NCBI GenBank assembly: GCA_049999765.1
Contig: JBNGIQ010009444.1
Location: forward strand, 71,167-124,305
From: Phaeoceros laevis
Taxonomy: Eukaryota > Anthocerotophyta > Anthocerotopsida > Notothyladales
Direction: 5' to 3'
DNA length: 53,139 nucleotides
Positions 12,102 through 21,588 of the stretch are shown piece by piece (position 1 is the first letter of the stretch; each line of letters starts with the position of its first letter). The notes below the pieces were generated by a model. It made no database searches, was not told the origin of the DNA, and worked only from the letters and a program-made list of their open reading frames with translations. A program made the translations under genes and the position numbers.

Positions 12102-12139
12102 TTGACACAAAAGCTAGCTTAAGCTAGCTTTTGTGTCAA
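12102..12139. repeat. Perfect 38-bp palindrome at a capture junction
   Basis: Two 19-base arms (12102-12120 and 12121-12139) are exact reverse complements with no spacer; the centre is AGCTTAAGCT. It lies exactly between the end of the TRM3-like fragment (12100) and the NudC-like pseudogene. Confidence 0.95.
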
Positions 12140-12146
12140 CAGCTTC

Positions 12147-12190
12147 TGGTCACTCTGGTGGAGACAAGCTTCTCTCTACCAGAGTGACCA
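12147..12190. repeat. Second hairpin, 13-bp arms
   Basis: TGGTCACTCTGGT (12147-12159) is the exact reverse complement of 12178-12190, with an 18-base loop. It follows the 38-bp palindrome after seven bases and precedes the NudC start codon by 85 bases. Confidence 0.9.
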
Positions 12191-12650
12191 CACCATGGAA
12201 GCATGGACCATATAGAACCAAAGACGACCGCATGATCGGTTTGTGGCATTTCTGTTCGAACATTCAGTACCAGCATGTCAGACAAGCTGGCCCCGACCGA
12301 GCGTCACAAATTCAGTCACAGTGGGAAGACTGTGTACGAATGGGATCAGACACTGGATGAGGTGAACATGTACGTAGTCTTGCCAGCAGGAGTTCCGTCT
12401 CAGAATCTTTACTGCACGATCAAGCGCTAGCCACAACACTTGGAATTTGGGATCAAGGGAAATCCACCATACCTTAAAGACGATCTGGCTGGAACCGTGA
12501 AGCTGGATGCATCATTTTGGACTGTCGAGGACGGGGTCATGCACATTACGCTGCAGAAGAGGGATCCCGGAGAAGTATGGCCTGCAACCATCAAGGGTCA
12601 TACTGTGGATACGTTTGCTGTGGATCGAGAGCAGCGTCGTCTCATGTTGG

Positions 12651-12929
12651 TAGTGAGATACCGGCCTTTCTAGGGCACAGTTCGATAGCCAGGTTTAATT
12701 AGTTAGTTAGGTAATTATTATTTAACCAATTACTTAGCGCATGGATATGAAACGCTGGGGCGTTTCATATAAACCCCAACGCTTCATTCACGACGGTTGA
12801 TCTTCACACCCGTGTGAAGGGTCACACCTGTCCACAGACTTGCCTTTTAAGGCATACAAGGCCACACGGCCATCATCTTGTTCTTTAATACATTTCAAGT
12901 TCTGCTACATGATCCTACAATCCTTCGCA
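12651..12929 (+). repeat. 5' LTR of Copia D
   Basis: 279 bp, starting TAGTGAGATACC and ending TTCGCA. The TA start, in place of the usual TG, is fixed by the duplication and is present in both LTRs. It contains a GAAACG...CGTTTC inverted repeat near 12750-12768 and CACACCCGTGTG near 12808. Confidence 0.95.
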
Positions 12930-12941
12930 TGGTATCAGAGC
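12930..12941 (+). promoter_or_regulatory. Primer-binding site of Copia D
   Basis: TGGTATCAGAGC immediately follows the LTR. This is the standard plant Copia minus-strand primer site, complementary to initiator-methionine tRNA. Confidence 0.93.
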
Positions 12942-13124
12942 CATGAATTCTGAGGCGCCATCTGGTTACTGCGAGTTCTGCACAACCAAGGTCTGCATTA
13001 GAACCTTTTCCCATGTGAAATTCAGATCATTCATGGCAGCGCTAGGAGTTGCACTGGCCAGACTAGGCGTCGTAGAAGAAACATTCATGGCAGATGCAAT
13101 CTGGCATTATTACCAATAGTCGAC

Positions 13125-13772
13125 ATGCCGAGGCACAGGAATCGTGGTACACACTTGCCTGCTGCTCAAGTTCATGCGCATTCCAGTGAAGAAGTCGCCG
13201 CATACAACTACGCAATCATTGAGGGTGTTGCTGAACATCGTAGGTTGATAGATTACTTCTTAGCTAATGCACCAAAGTCAGTGCCTGCTCCCTGCACTAG
13301 TTCATCTTGCACACAGACGCAGTTAGGTCATAAAGATCCTTTGATGCATTTAAAAAGTGAAGTTCGGGAAAAATTAGAAAGAGCCAAGCACATTTCAAAC
13401 GCTTCTTCTAAGAGACTCACAGATAGGGGTTCGTCTTTGTGTTTTGAGTGCGCTGCATCTTATGATTCTTTTCCTTCACCTAGTGTGCTAGTTGAACTCT
13501 ACAACCTCATAAAATCAGTAGGCAGTCGCACAAGAGATCAATTGCGTGATCTTACCGACAGAATCATTGCCAATAGTAGACGGCTTGAATATCTTGCTGA
13601 ACGCATTGATTGTTGTGCAACATCTCCACGACCTGCTGCTCCTAAGTCCTGCCGTACAGCAAGACGACGTCAAGGGGCATTCAGGGCATCTGTAAGCACA
13701 CAAAGTGGTTTCAGCAAGAACTCGAGCAATGGGCAATGTGCCTCCAGCAGGAGGACTGCGTACCAGTTCTGA
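13125..13772 (+). CDS. Leader ORF upstream of gag in Copia D
   Basis: An intact 215-codon frame lies between the primer-binding site and gag. It has no gag or pol motif; its C-terminal third (RTRDQLRDLTDRIIANSRRLEYL) looks like an amphipathic helix or coiled coil and the tail is Arg/Ser-rich. A second, shorter frame (about 12943-13113) precedes it. Copia A has different charged helical sequence upstream of its gag (about 42770-43020, minus), and Copia C has an open stretch at 24655-24920. The frame carries no stop although gag-pol has several. It could be translated separately or be an extended leader; function unknown. Confidence 0.45.
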   Translation: MPRHRNRGTHLPAAQVHAHSSEEVAAYNYAIIEGVAEHRRLIDYFLANAPKSVPAPCTSSSCTQTQLGHKDPLMHLKSEVREKLERAKHISNASSKRLTDRGSSLCFECAASYDSFPSPSVLVELYNLIKSVGSRTRDQLRDLTDRIIANSRRLEYLAERIDCCATSPRPAAPKSCRTARRRQGAFRASVSTQSGFSKNSSNGQCASSRRTAYQF

Positions 13773-13788
13773 GGTTTGAAGGCCTCGG

Positions 13789-16700
13789 ATGTCACATCAA
13801 GGACGTGGTAACTATAACGCACGTGGACGTGGTACTGGACGTGGAAGGGGTGCTGGTAGAGAAGCTGGTCCTCACCTTGCTGAAGATCCCCTTGGTATTT
13901 CTGATAATCCACAGCCGAGACGACATGGACCACGTACACGGGCACAAAACCTTCAAGATCAACAGGCCACAAGGGCAACCTTGTTAGCACATGCGTTAAG
14001 AGCCTCATTAGCTTCACAAGCTATCCACAACATGGCAGTTGCTCCAGTCACCCATAATACAACAGTTAACAATATAAAGATCGATTTCAAGGAGAAGGAT
14101 AGGTTCAGCGGCACTCAATATGACATATGGGCTTTGAGGGTACAAACCATCCTTAAGGAACATGATCGTTGGCATGTTTTAGATGGGACTGAGACCAAGC
14201 TTGCACAGGGAACAGCTCAAGCAACCATAGATGCATGGGTCAAACGAGACTTACGAGCTCTTGGCATCGTTCAGTCTACTCTTGATGGCTCTATGATGCA
14301 TCACACTCAGGATGCTGATAATACAAAGGGAGTTTGGGACTCTTTGGCACAAATTTATAGAGTCACGAGTGGATCTTCTATAGTATGTGCAACACGAGCA
14401 TTCTATAACCTGAAAATGAAGGAACATGATTCTGTAGAACAACATGTTATAAAGTTTAGGACTCTAAGGTCAAAACTTACGTCTAGTGGCACACCAACCA
14501 CTGAGATGAATGCCGCAGTAGCTCTACTTCTTTCGCTACCTGATAGCTATAGGACCTTTGTTAGTAACCATTCTACGCATTTGAGGAATATATCCCAAGC
14601 TACACCTGCAGGATAAGCACCTGCAGTTGCACTGTCAGATACCATTGGTGCCCTCCTGGAAGAGGAGTCCACCGGAATGTCTAGCAGGACTGGTAACTCC
14701 TCCAGGGGGGAGCCTTTAAACAGAGCCTTGTATGCGAACAAGGGCCCTCGAAGGCAGCCATTCCATCAGCCTGGCGCAGGACAGTATACTGCAAGTGCGA
14801 GTAACTCTAACAAACGGAGGCCTACTACATCTGCTACTGCTAAAAAGAAAGGGACTTGCAACTGGTGCCTCATCCCCGAGCACTGGGAATCAGATTGCCG
14901 AAAGAAAAAGGCAAATGAACCTCGTCGCATTGCACCACCTGAAAGCAATGTGGCAGTAAGAAAGTCACCTACACTTTTTGCTGTTTATATGGTCTCAACT
15001 CCACAATTCAGACATGCGTGGTACTTGGATTCCGGTGCCTCATCTCATATATGCCACACGCAATCTGCCTTCTCTTCCTACAGAAAAGTACCCAGAGGTC
15101 AGATTGTTCTATTAGGAGATGACCATGGACTGCCCATCGTGGGTATTGGATTAGTACCAGTTTTTCTTACCAGCGGGGATACCATTGAGTTAGTTGAAGT
15201 ACTTCATGTACCAGCAATGGCAAAGAACTTGGTATCCGTTTACCTCTTGGATACCCAACATATGTTGAGCACAGCATTTATTGAGGGCAAATACCACGTT
15301 ACTGACCAACAGTCCAATGGGAAAGTTGTAGCCATCGGCACTCCTACACACAAATTATATCAGCTGGACATCCAGTATAAATTATGCAGTCCAGCAGTTC
15401 ACCTCACACAAGCACAAGCTGCTGAGAGGGACACTATGTTGTGGCATTGCCGGTTAGGCCATACCAACTTTGATAAGTTAAAAGCCATGGCAAGCAGTAA
15501 CATACTTTACCGCGAGAAGTTCATGTTAACCTTTGCTAACAAACAGTTTTGTGAGGCTTGTGTCTATGGCAAGCATCACCGTGCACCATACAAGGATAGT
15601 AATCCCATGCGGGCCATCAAGGTCTTTGAACTTGTTCATTCTGACAACTGTGGACCCATGTCCACTGTTTCTTTTGGAGGTGCACGCTATTTTCTCTCCT
15701 TCATTGATAACTGGAGTAGATACATTGTGGTGTACCTAATCAAGCAATAGAGTCAAGCATTAGAATGTTTTGAAGAGTATATTACCTATGCTAAACGCCA
15801 TACTGGCGGGTTACTGAAAATCCTAAGGAGTGATAATGGAGGAGAGTATACCTCAGATGCATTTGTTGCCTTCTGCAAACGACATGGTATGGCTCGTCAG
15901 TTGACTACCCCGTACACTTCCTCTAAGAACCCAATTGTAGAGATTAGTAACCGCCATATCCAGGAGCAGGCCAAGTCCATGCTTAAGCAAGCCAGCCTCT
16001 CTCGGGGCTATTGGGCTGAAGCAGTGTCCCCTCCTGCCTATATCCGCAATCGGTTGCCTATCCGCAATCGGTTGCCTACCAGTGTATACCCAGATGCAAC
16101 ACCGTATGAGCGGTGGACAACATATAAACCTCGCATCAACCATCTTTGGATTTTTGGGTCCCCTGCATATGCCCACTTATCCGAAGACCAGCGGGTAAAG
16201 CTTGACTATAAAGCGACGAAATATGTTTTTGTTGGCTATACAGAAGGCATTAAAGGATATAAGTTATTTGATCCCGATTCCCGATCTGTAACACATTGCC
16301 GAAGTGTTATCTTTCATGAGCAATTGCTGTTGACTCCTCCTTCTGTTCCACCTGCACCTGAAGAGGCCTCCACAAGTGACCTCGATGATGAGCAACTTGA
16401 AGCCTATGCACCAAGTGACCAGTCTTCAAGTGTTCCCTCTGCTAGTGTTCCTCCTGCTACTCCAGCAGTTACAGGTACACCAGCAGCTGTAGTACCTCTA
16501 TCTGCATCACCACATGACTTCGTCAGCACCTATCCAGATGATGATGGAGTACCTGGAGCCTCTGAGCATTCAAGCTCCTATGGAACACTGCCTGCTCACC
16601 TGGATGAGGATGACATAGCTAGTAATGTTGTACAGTCACCACACAGCTTCTCCAAATGAGTGGATCCAGAAACCTTTAACATATACTTCGTTCCTTGTCC

Positions 16701-18349
16701 AGGAAGATAGCAACCCAGATAGTCTTGGTGAACCACTCTCCTACAAGGAAGCAGTAAATTGTTCAGAATCCTCTAAATGGAACGTAGCAATTGACTCAGA
16801 ATATAAATCATTGATGGACAATGGTACATGGGAGCTCGTTGACTTGCCTCCTGACAGGAAGCTGGTTAGTTGCAAATGGGTGTTCAAGAAAAAGCTTGCT
16901 GCTGATGGGTCTATCTCCAGATACAAAGCAAGATTGGTAGCTCGAGGCTATAGCCAAGTCAAGGGACTTGACTACACTGAGACTTTCTCTCCTGTCGTAC
17001 GAGTTACCTCAGTAAGAACACTATTTGCCATAGCTTACAGAGAGACTACGCCATGGAACACATGGACGTCAAGACTGCTTTCCTCAACGGCACCCTGGAG
17101 GAAACAATATATATGAGTCAACCAGAGGGTTTTATAGATCCAAAGCATCCAAAGAAGGTTTGCAAATTGATCAAAACTATTTATGGACTGAAGCAGTCTC
17201 CGCGTGCCTGGTATAATAGAATAGATACCTACTTGAAACAGTCAGGTTTTGTTCAGAGTGAAGCAGACTCAAATGTGTATAAAATGGAGGATGGCAGTGG
17301 AGTGGTGTTCCTCGCTCTTTACGTGGACGATGCAGTACTCATATCAAGACACCCTAAGCTTATGGCCAAGGTAAAAGCAATACTTACCTCCGAGTTCTCT
17401 ATGACCGACCTCGGCAAAGCTAACGTGGTTTCTTGGTATTGAAATTATCCAATCCTTTGCCACACATTCCATACTTATACATCAGGCTCAATACATAAGT
17501 GAGACCTTGGCTAGATTTAGGATGACAGACTGTAAGCCTGCACCAACCCCCATGGCAGTAGGGAAAAAATTAAGCAAGGATCAGTCACCTACCTCAGAAG
17601 AAGAGCGATTGCAAATGGAGAAGGTTCCATACCGTCCAGCTGTGGCTTCCTTGATTTACTGCAGGAATTGAACCCGTCCAGATCTGTCACATTCAGTGGG
17701 AGTTACATCCCAGTTTCTTACATGCTACGGAACTCCTCACTGGACTGCAGTACAACGCATCATGCGTTACCTTAAAAGGACACCGAAACTTGGCTTAATG
17801 TACAAAAAGAGGCCCAAGAACTTACCTCTAACTTGTTTTTGTGATGTTGATTGGGCCTTTGACAATGATACACGGCGATCTATATCAGCCAATTGTCTCA
17901 TGCTTGGAAAGAGTGAGTGGGATGCAACAGTAATCTCGTGGTACAGCAAGAAGCAACAAGTGGTTGCTCTATCATCCACTGAGGCTGAGTATGCAGCCAC
18001 TGCAACTGCATCACAGGAGATTGTATATACACGAGAGCTGTTAGCTTCATTAGGAGAACCTCAAAATGCACCCACACTACTGCTATGTGACAACCAGTCA
18101 GCCATGGCACTAGCTCAAAATCCTATCATGCATGCTAGAACGAAACATATAGAGATTAAACATCACTTCATACGGCAAGTGATAGGAAATGGGCAAGCTA
18201 ATCTACAGTACGTGCCCACAAGTGATAGCATATCTGATGTTCTAACAAAGGCCCTATCAAAGGACAAACATGACAAGTTTTGTAGGGCAATGGACTGGCT
18301 GAGAGCTTGTAGAAGACACTGCAACCAAAGACAGGCCAAGAGTGAGTGA
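13789..18349 (+). pseudogene. Copia D gag-pol, interrupted
   Basis: Gag (13789 on) starts with an RG-rich tail, then the UBN2-type Gag core (IKIDFKEKDRFSG...YDIWALR) and an intact zinc knuckle CNWCLIPEHWESDC. Protease has WYLDSGASSHICH with its catalytic Asp. The pre-integrase segment (WHCRLGH) and integrase core (SDNGGEYTSDAF) follow, then reverse transcriptase with YVDDAVL, then RNase H. Lesions: TAA at 14614, TAG at 15748, a 15-bp tandem duplication near 16050, frameshifts near 16640, 17045 and 17430, and a TGA replacing Trp near 17668. The motifs are otherwise preserved, but no complete polyprotein can be made. Confidence 0.93.
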
Positions 18350-18376
18350 CTATCTTCCAGATCATCCTTTGAAGCG

Positions 18377-18817
18377 TCAGCTTGGCATTACAATGGCACA
18401 TCTGTGCCATGGCTCTGCACACACACCCAAGCAAGAGGTCAGTGGGAGCTGTTTGCCAGCCAGAAATACAGTGTGAGCGGAAGTGCGCAAGCAAAACAGG
18501 GTGGGAGCACACCATATCTGATAATCAGCCTTCCTTCTTCTGTGAACTCGGATCCGGCGTACATCCGGTGAACCTGTCCATACAGTTGGGCAACATCCAA
18601 AATGGAGCGTCAGGCGGAGTCTAGGGAAACCCTGCAATAGCCTCCAGCGGGCATGAGCTGCTTCCAATTCTGCCTCTGCACTGTACAACTCGGCACATCC
18701 GGCGCAGATAACACATGGTTTGCGACGGCGGATCACTGCGACCATGAGGATGACTGCCAGCAATAACACGGCGCACAAAAACCCTGGCGGCATCTCCATG
18801 GCGCACAGCTGCAGCAC
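18377..18817 (-). CDS. Antisense ORF between pol and 3' LTR of Copia D
   Basis: On the strand opposite gag-pol, an open frame starts at 18817 with a hydrophobic stretch (FLCAVLLLAVILMVAVI) that could span a membrane, followed by RRRKPC, a Cys-x-x-Cys-Ala-Gly motif, LYS...ELE.AH..WR and GFP. The same arrangement occurs at 35969-36427 in Copia B. Similarity continues past GFP in another frame (MYAGS.F.E.GRLI.RYG), so this copy has a frameshift near 18600. It fills the interval between the pol stop and the purine tract. No known family was recognised; a captured host exon maintained in the family is also possible. Confidence 0.6.
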   Translation of the reverse strand: MLQLCAMEMPPGFLCAVLLLAVILMVAVIRRRKPCVICAGCAELYSAEAELEAAHARWRLLQGFPRLRLTLHFGCCPTVWTGSPDVRRIRVHRRRKADYQIWCAPTLFCLRTSAHTVFLAGKQLPLTSCLGVCAEPWHRCAIVMPS

Positions 18818-18895
18818 GACGGCGCTCCTGGCGAAGACTGTGAAGTCGCGAACTGGAGCGTAAGTGTTTGCATGCGGCCTCGGAACAACTTGTCT

Positions 18896-18904
18896 AAGTG
18901 GGAG
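18896..18904 (+). promoter_or_regulatory. Polypurine tract of Copia D
   Basis: AAGTGGGAG directly precedes the 3' LTR; the identical tract precedes the LTR of Copia B at 36544-36552. Confidence 0.9.
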
Positions 18905-19182
18905 TAGTGAGATACCGGCCTTTCTAGGGCACGGTTTGATAGCCAGGTTTAATTAGTTATTTAGGTAATTATTTTTAATTAATTACTTAGCGCATGGATA
19001 TGAAACGTTGGGGCGTTTCATATAAACCCCAACGCTTCATTCACGGCGGTTGACCTTCACACCCGTGTGAAGGGTCACACCTGTCCACAGACTTGCTTTT
19101 TAAGGCACACAAGGCCACACGGCCATCATCTTGTTTTTTAATACATTTCAAGTTCTGCTACATGATCCTACAATCTTTCCCA
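18905..19182 (+). repeat. 3' LTR of Copia D
   Basis: 278 bp, starting TAGTGAGATACC and ending TTCCCA, followed by the GTTGG duplication. Differences from the 5' LTR are scattered substitutions and one small indel near position 70 of the LTR. Confidence 0.95.
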
Positions 19183-19288
19183 GTTGGAGCGCTTTCAAAC
19201 GGAGCACCCTGGCTTCGACTTCTCATAGGCTGAAGTCACGGGGAACTGCCCAAATCCTAGGACATTTCTTGGTGGCATGAACCGATGA

Positions 19289-20183
19289 AGTTAAGCATCG
19301 GCACACCCTGGTAGACTTACTTGTTTGGCCAATTGTCGCTTTCAACTTACACAAAATGATGTGGCACAAGAAGTGTGAATATGTGCACTGAACCTAGTTC
19401 TATACTCACCAACTGAACCCAATCAAGGTTGTGGATTCAGGATGCAATTGTCCAGGTCTACTCATCTTAATATGACGGATACCATTGTCCAATCTCCCAC
19501 CTCTACGACCTTGGTGGTGTCTTGCACATGATGGGACCGTGTAAACCTCTTCGAATATTAAGACACACACACACACACGAGGATTCTTCTCAGATTCGTG
19601 CTTACTAAAGTGGTACATCGAAGCCAATCACGGTGTTTACTGCGCTAAAGGGGAAGCTTACAACGCAGAGCACTGTGAAAGCGGCATGCCATTGGCTTGA
19701 ACTAACTAGTGCATGCCATTTTCGAGTTGTTGCGCAAATACGTGCCCGTTGTGACGGTGAGCACAACATTAACACATGTGCTGCGTCACGAAACTTGAAC
19801 CTCAAGTGGGCATAACCCCGCCCCCCCCCCAACCCACGGTGCTGTGCAGTCGATCGCCGCGCGGGAAGGTGTGGAGTTTTGTGAGCTGCCCTGAACCCGT
19901 GTGCAAGTGAGTGTGAGTGTCGAGCATCGAGTGTTCCGGGCGACGAGCAGTTGAGATTCAGCATTGCAGGAGCTACCGGCCGGTCGTCCTCCCTTAGTGC
20001 CCGTGTTCTGTTAGGGAGGCTGGAGACAATACAACTTGTTTGTGGCATGTTTAAGGTGACGCTTGAGTCCACCGCGTCCTTTTGCCATCGTCTACCTTTG
20101 TTTTTGGCGTACACACCCTCGAATGCAGGGTCCCAGCTCACTAATGTTGTGGCAATGGCTTGGTTTTGCAAGCAGGGGCCATC
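19289..20183. other. CACTA-1 interior without recognisable gene
   Basis: Contains an (AC)n run near 19563-19579 and a C homopolymer near 19821. A long minus-strand open frame (19605-20330) has composition typical of a chance frame and no motif. Confidence 0.35.
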
Positions 20184-20684
20184 ATGGCTGGTGGAGGGAA
20201 GAAAAGCAGCTCCGGGCACAAGAAAAGCCCACCACCAAAGAAAGGGAGGCAGGCAGCGGATGGGGAGGCGGGAACCGAGGTTGGTTCCCAGTCCAAGGAT
20301 AGAGCTGCATCTCATCTGCAGACCCTGCAAATGAGGGTGTGCATGTCAAAAACTGCCTCCCAGCAGGCTCACTTCAGGAGTTTGATCTTTAGAATGCCAA
20401 GGACCAGTGCTACCGCTAGCTAGCATGAGTTCCTCCTGCTTGCCAATGGTGCATCACCTGCTCATGAACCCACCGAACCTCACGGTTGAGCGCCAGCGCG
20501 CGCGACAAGTTCTGCCGACTAAACCATGAATTTTCTGTTTTACCATGTGTTCCAGGGCATAGAGGGTGACAGGCTTCAGCACCATTCCACCTACAGGTGT
20601 GACACCAGGGCCTGTCAATCACGAATTCTGGATGCAAATGCAAGATTCTGGACTCACAAGTTTCAGGAAACAAGCCCACAACTT
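20184..20684 (+). pseudogene. Two unidentified captured exons in CACTA-1
   Basis: A Lys/Gly-rich exon starting MAGGGKKSSSGHKKSPPPKK at 20184, and a 129-bp exon at 20556-20684 with a good acceptor (TTCCAG) and donor (GTAAGT) that encodes 43 open codons including GIEGDRLQHHSTYR and NARFWTHKFQETSPQL. The splice signals and codon usage look like real plant exons. The source gene was not recognised. Confidence 0.4.
20311..20354 (+). repeat. 44-bp direct repeat, copy 1 (copy 2 at 21084-21127)
   Basis: The 44 bases starting CTCATCTGCAGACCCTGCAA recur at 21084-21127 with one mismatch, 773 bp downstream in CACTA-1. Copy 1 lies at the end of the Lys-rich exon; copy 2 has no coding context. Confidence 0.92.
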
Positions 20685-21291
20685 GTAAGTGACTACAGTT
20701 ACCCACAACCTTTTCTTCAAATGTTGAACCCAATTGATGCATACATGTAGCTATAGCTATTCAGAATATGGTCAAAGCTGGCTGAAGTCGGTACAAGTAA
20801 CTTACAAGTGAGGTTCCAATCTTGACCAGTCGTGAAATCTTCAAGCAAGCTTTCCAATATTTCTTGCCAAGGGTCACCAAGGAATCTATGCCCAGCTGCA
20901 TGCTTTCAAGAATGCTTGAGAACTTTGTGCGTCACTTGAGAGCTTCAATCTTGACAAAGGTCTGCACTGAATTTCATACATGTCTGCCTTGCAAGCTGTA
21001 GGTCCTAGGTGACTTGGTTACAATGGTTGCTTCAAATATATACATGTGGATGCTTTTTTCGTGGTGAACTCGTAGCCCTTGCCCTCATCTGCAGACCCTG
21101 CAAATGAAGGTGTGCATGTCAAAAACTTGGAGCAGCAGGATCATACCAAGGAGGTCATGCGACTCTTCAATTGCAGCCGATCGGAGGTCGAAGAGATCTA
21201 CTTTCATGGCATTGTAGTAGTAGTAGTAGGTGGGTCGCCCACGCCGTGACGACTCATGGGAATCGTCAGGAATTGTAATGTGGTTGTAAAA

Positions 21292-21588
21292 CATTCTAGG
21301 GTTTCGTAGCATTGTAATGTGGTAGTAAACTATGCCATTGTAATGCAGTTGTAAACAATGGCAGTGTAATGTGGTTGTAAAGTACGCCAACATTCTACGG
21401 TTTTGTAGCATTGTAATTTGGTAGTAAACTATGCCATTGTAATGTGGTAGTAAACAATGGCAGTGTAATGTGGTTGTAAAGTACGCCGACATTCTAGGGT
21501 TTCGGAGCATTGCAATGTGGTAGTAAACTATGCCATTGTAATGCAGTAGTAAACAATGGCATTGTAATGTGGTTGTAAAGCTCGCCCA
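21292..21588. repeat. Three tandem 99-bp repeats, right subterminal region of CACTA-1
   Basis: Units start at 21292, 21391 and 21490, each beginning CATTCTA and containing several copies of CATTGTAATGTGGTTGTAAA. The 99-bp period is a multiple of three, which leaves the minus strand open across the array; this is not taken as coding. The short motif continues singly to about 21665 and resembles terminal-protein binding arrays of CACTA elements. Confidence 0.93.

Larger units (their letters stand above)
12651..19182 (+). mobile_element. Copia element D, complete with both LTRs
   Basis: LTRs at 12651-12929 and 18905-19182 are flanked by an exact 5-bp duplication GTTGG (12646-12650 and 19183-19187). 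A primer-binding site directly follows the 5' LTR and a purine tract directly precedes the 3' LTR. Internal order is leader ORF, gag, protease, integrase, reverse transcriptase, RNase H: Ty1/Copia. The LTRs differ at roughly 14 of 279 positions by eye (about 5%), so the insertion is not recent. Same family as Copia A/B in this window. Confidence 0.97.
12275..19288 (+). pseudogene. NudC/CS-domain (NUDCD2-like) co-chaperone pseudogene, split by Copia D
   Basis: NudC-family proteins are small p23/CS-domain co-chaperones linked to dynein and Hsp90. Removing Copia D and one GTTGG leaves a 159-codon frame from the ATG at 12275 to the TGA at 19286-19288, the usual length of the family. Motifs in order: YEWDQTLDEV, GIKGNPPYL, SFWTVEDGVMHITLQKRD, and after the insertion ERFQTEHPGFDFS. 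There are no introns, which suggests a processed copy. Two in-frame stops occur: TAG at 12428-12430 within a small local insertion, and TAG at 19226-19228 where Gln is expected. No frameshift was seen, so inactivation is fairly recent. It lies within CACTA-1. Confidence 0.9.

Noticed and set aside
19605-20330. 241-codon minus-strand frame in CACTA-1
   Set aside because: No motif, unusual composition, and it runs opposite to plausible exons at 20184 and 20556.
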